A DNA stretch of 64,000 bases, from NCBI GenBank assembly GCA_034437535.1, contig DAOTTZ010000003.1, positions 4,606 to 68,605 of the forward strand, written 5' to 3'. How positions within the stretch are numbered: position 1 is the stretch's first letter; every line of letters starts with the position of its first letter. The notes below the pieces were generated by a model. The model had not been told where the DNA came from, ran no database searches, and worked only from the letters and a program-made list of their open reading frames with translations. The stretch comes from J038 sp034437535. GTDB lineage: Bacteria; Chloroflexota; Anaerolineae; Aggregatilineales; Phototrophicaceae. Position numbers and translations under genes: made by a program. Of the stretch, positions 63,449-64,000 are shown piece after piece.

Positions 63449-64000
63449 GTGGAGACAGTACGCAAGGTCTATCAATCAATCATGCCGTACCCGGTGCGGC
63501 ACATCCTGGCGCAGACACGCGGCTTTTTGCGGCATCGTCTGCGGAACCGGGTGGTGGATGCGTACCTCAAGTGGCGGTGGGAACGGCACCCGGCGGCGCA
63601 AGCCAGTATGGCGCGTCTGCGTGCGCTACGGGATACCCACCGGGGGGAACGGTGTTTCATCATGGGCAACGGGCCGAGCCTGGCGCAGATGGATCTGACG
63701 CCGTTGGCGAATGAGGTCACGTTCGGCCTGAACCGGATTTATCTGCTGTTCCCGGAGATCGACTTCCGCCCGACTTATTATGTATCGATCAACCGGCTGG
63801 TGATCGAACAATTCGCGGATGAGATCGCGGCGTTGCAGATGCCGAAGTTCATCGCGTGGCGGGCCTTGCGCCACCTGCCCCACCGTGATGACATCACCTT
63901 TTTGCGAACAGTACGCGGTCACTTTGAATTTTCACGCGATGTGTCTCAGATCGTGTATGAAGGTAGCACGGTCACGTTTGTTGCGATGCAATTAGCGTAT
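63449..64000 (+). CDS. MptE-like / MAF_flag10 (DUF115) protein, 3' end outside window
   Basis: An open frame runs from GTG 63449 to the right edge (184 codons). The N-terminal part is basic, then comes GERCFIMGNGPSLAQMDLTPL and FGLNRIYLLFPEIDFRPTYYVSIN, the hallmark start of 6-hydroxymethylpterin-pyrophosphokinase MptE-like/motility-accessory (MAF_flag10) proteins, which in bacteria often act in surface glycan or flagellin glycosylation clusters. ATG 63482 is an alternative start with AAGG upstream. Divergent from the GT4 gene, which fits a glycan role. Confidence 0.72.
   Translation, partial: METVRKVYQSIMPYPVRHILAQTRGFLRHRLRNRVVDAYLKWRWERHPAAQASMARLRALRDTHRGERCFIMGNGPSLAQMDLTPLANEVTFGLNRIYLLFPEIDFRPTYYVSINRLVIEQFADEIAALQMPKFIAWRALRHLPHRDDITFLRTVRGHFEFSRDVSQIVYEGSTVTFVAMQLAY

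Overview
This 64 kb window is one contiguous, moderately GC-rich bacterial chromosome segment that is densely coded on both strands. There is no rRNA, tRNA, CRISPR array, transposase or phage gene, so taxonomy can only be inferred from gene content. A free-living, respiring member of the Chloroflexota (Anaerolineae-like) is the best guess. The clues are a NifJ-type pyruvate:ferredoxin oxidoreductase followed by a dihydroorotate-dehydrogenase-like protein, many secreted Asp/Glu-rich proteins with simple signal peptides, ABC permeases with extra membrane segments, a membrane Ser/Thr kinase, and many glycan-building enzymes without recognisable outer-membrane assembly genes. This is inference; a marker-gene tree would settle it.

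Layout. 1-3.0 kb: 3' end of nifJ plus a DHOD-like gene. 3.1-7.1 kb: a small cell-surface glycan cluster (FrhB-like oxidoreductase, flippase-like membrane protein, polysaccharide pyruvyl transferase, methyltransferase). 7.1-11.5 kb (minus): glycine-betaine/choline importer ProV-ProW-ProX, whose permease carries a large extracytoplasmic sensor-like domain. 11.9-12.5 kb: two small unknown genes. 12.9-18.7 kb: complete Mrp Na+/H+ antiporter operon (mrpA and mrpB fused, then C, D, E, F, G). 18.8-22.3 kb (minus): a metallo-mystery pair of the MbnP/MbnH type, with MbnP fused behind a PCuAC copper-chaperone domain and MbnH carrying a multi-helix membrane domain. 22.5-24 kb: flippase-like protein and a cold-shock protein. 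24.2-28.4 kb: dihydroxyacetone kinase DhaK-DhaL-DhaM, with a DhaM that contains a whole PTS Enzyme I.

28.8-35.7 kb: a second envelope-glycan region (GT87-like, GT4, PHP phosphoesterase, a glycosidase-like protein of unknown family, a large GT-C-like membrane protein). 35.8-38.4 kb: cytochrome bd oxidase cydAB behind a CRP/FNR-like palindrome. 38.4-41.3 kb: NmrA-like oxidoreductase, CsbD stress protein, AI-2E-family transporter and a small membrane-anchored protein. 41.5-46.7 kb (minus): sugar ABC importer (two permeases and a binding protein) without its ATPase. 46.8-50.1 kb (minus): beta-phosphoglucomutase-like HAD enzyme and a transmembrane Ser/Thr kinase, divergent from a dual-specificity phosphatase. 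50.2-53.7 kb: phosphatase, sulfotransferase-like, FkbM methyltransferase, methionine aminopeptidase, RfbC epimerase. 53.8-56.5 kb: secreted subtilase and a secreted SH3-like protein with an apparent 3' frameshift. 56.7-64 kb: Cys/Met-metabolism PLP enzyme, a small unknown gene, a secreted beta-propeller protein, GlgB, a GT4 glycosyltransferase, and the start of an MptE-like protein running off the right edge.

How the genes fit together: osmotic and sodium/pH homeostasis (betaine importer, Mrp, CsbD), carbon and redox metabolism (PFOR, dihydroxyacetone phosphorylation, sugar uptake, GlgB, cytochrome bd), copper handling outside the membrane (PCuAC-MbnP/MbnH), and surface glycan synthesis and decoration recur. 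The strongest candidates for something new are the PCuAC-MbnP fusion with its membrane-anchored di-heme partner, the sensor-bearing ProW, and the heavily expanded MalF/MalG-type permeases.
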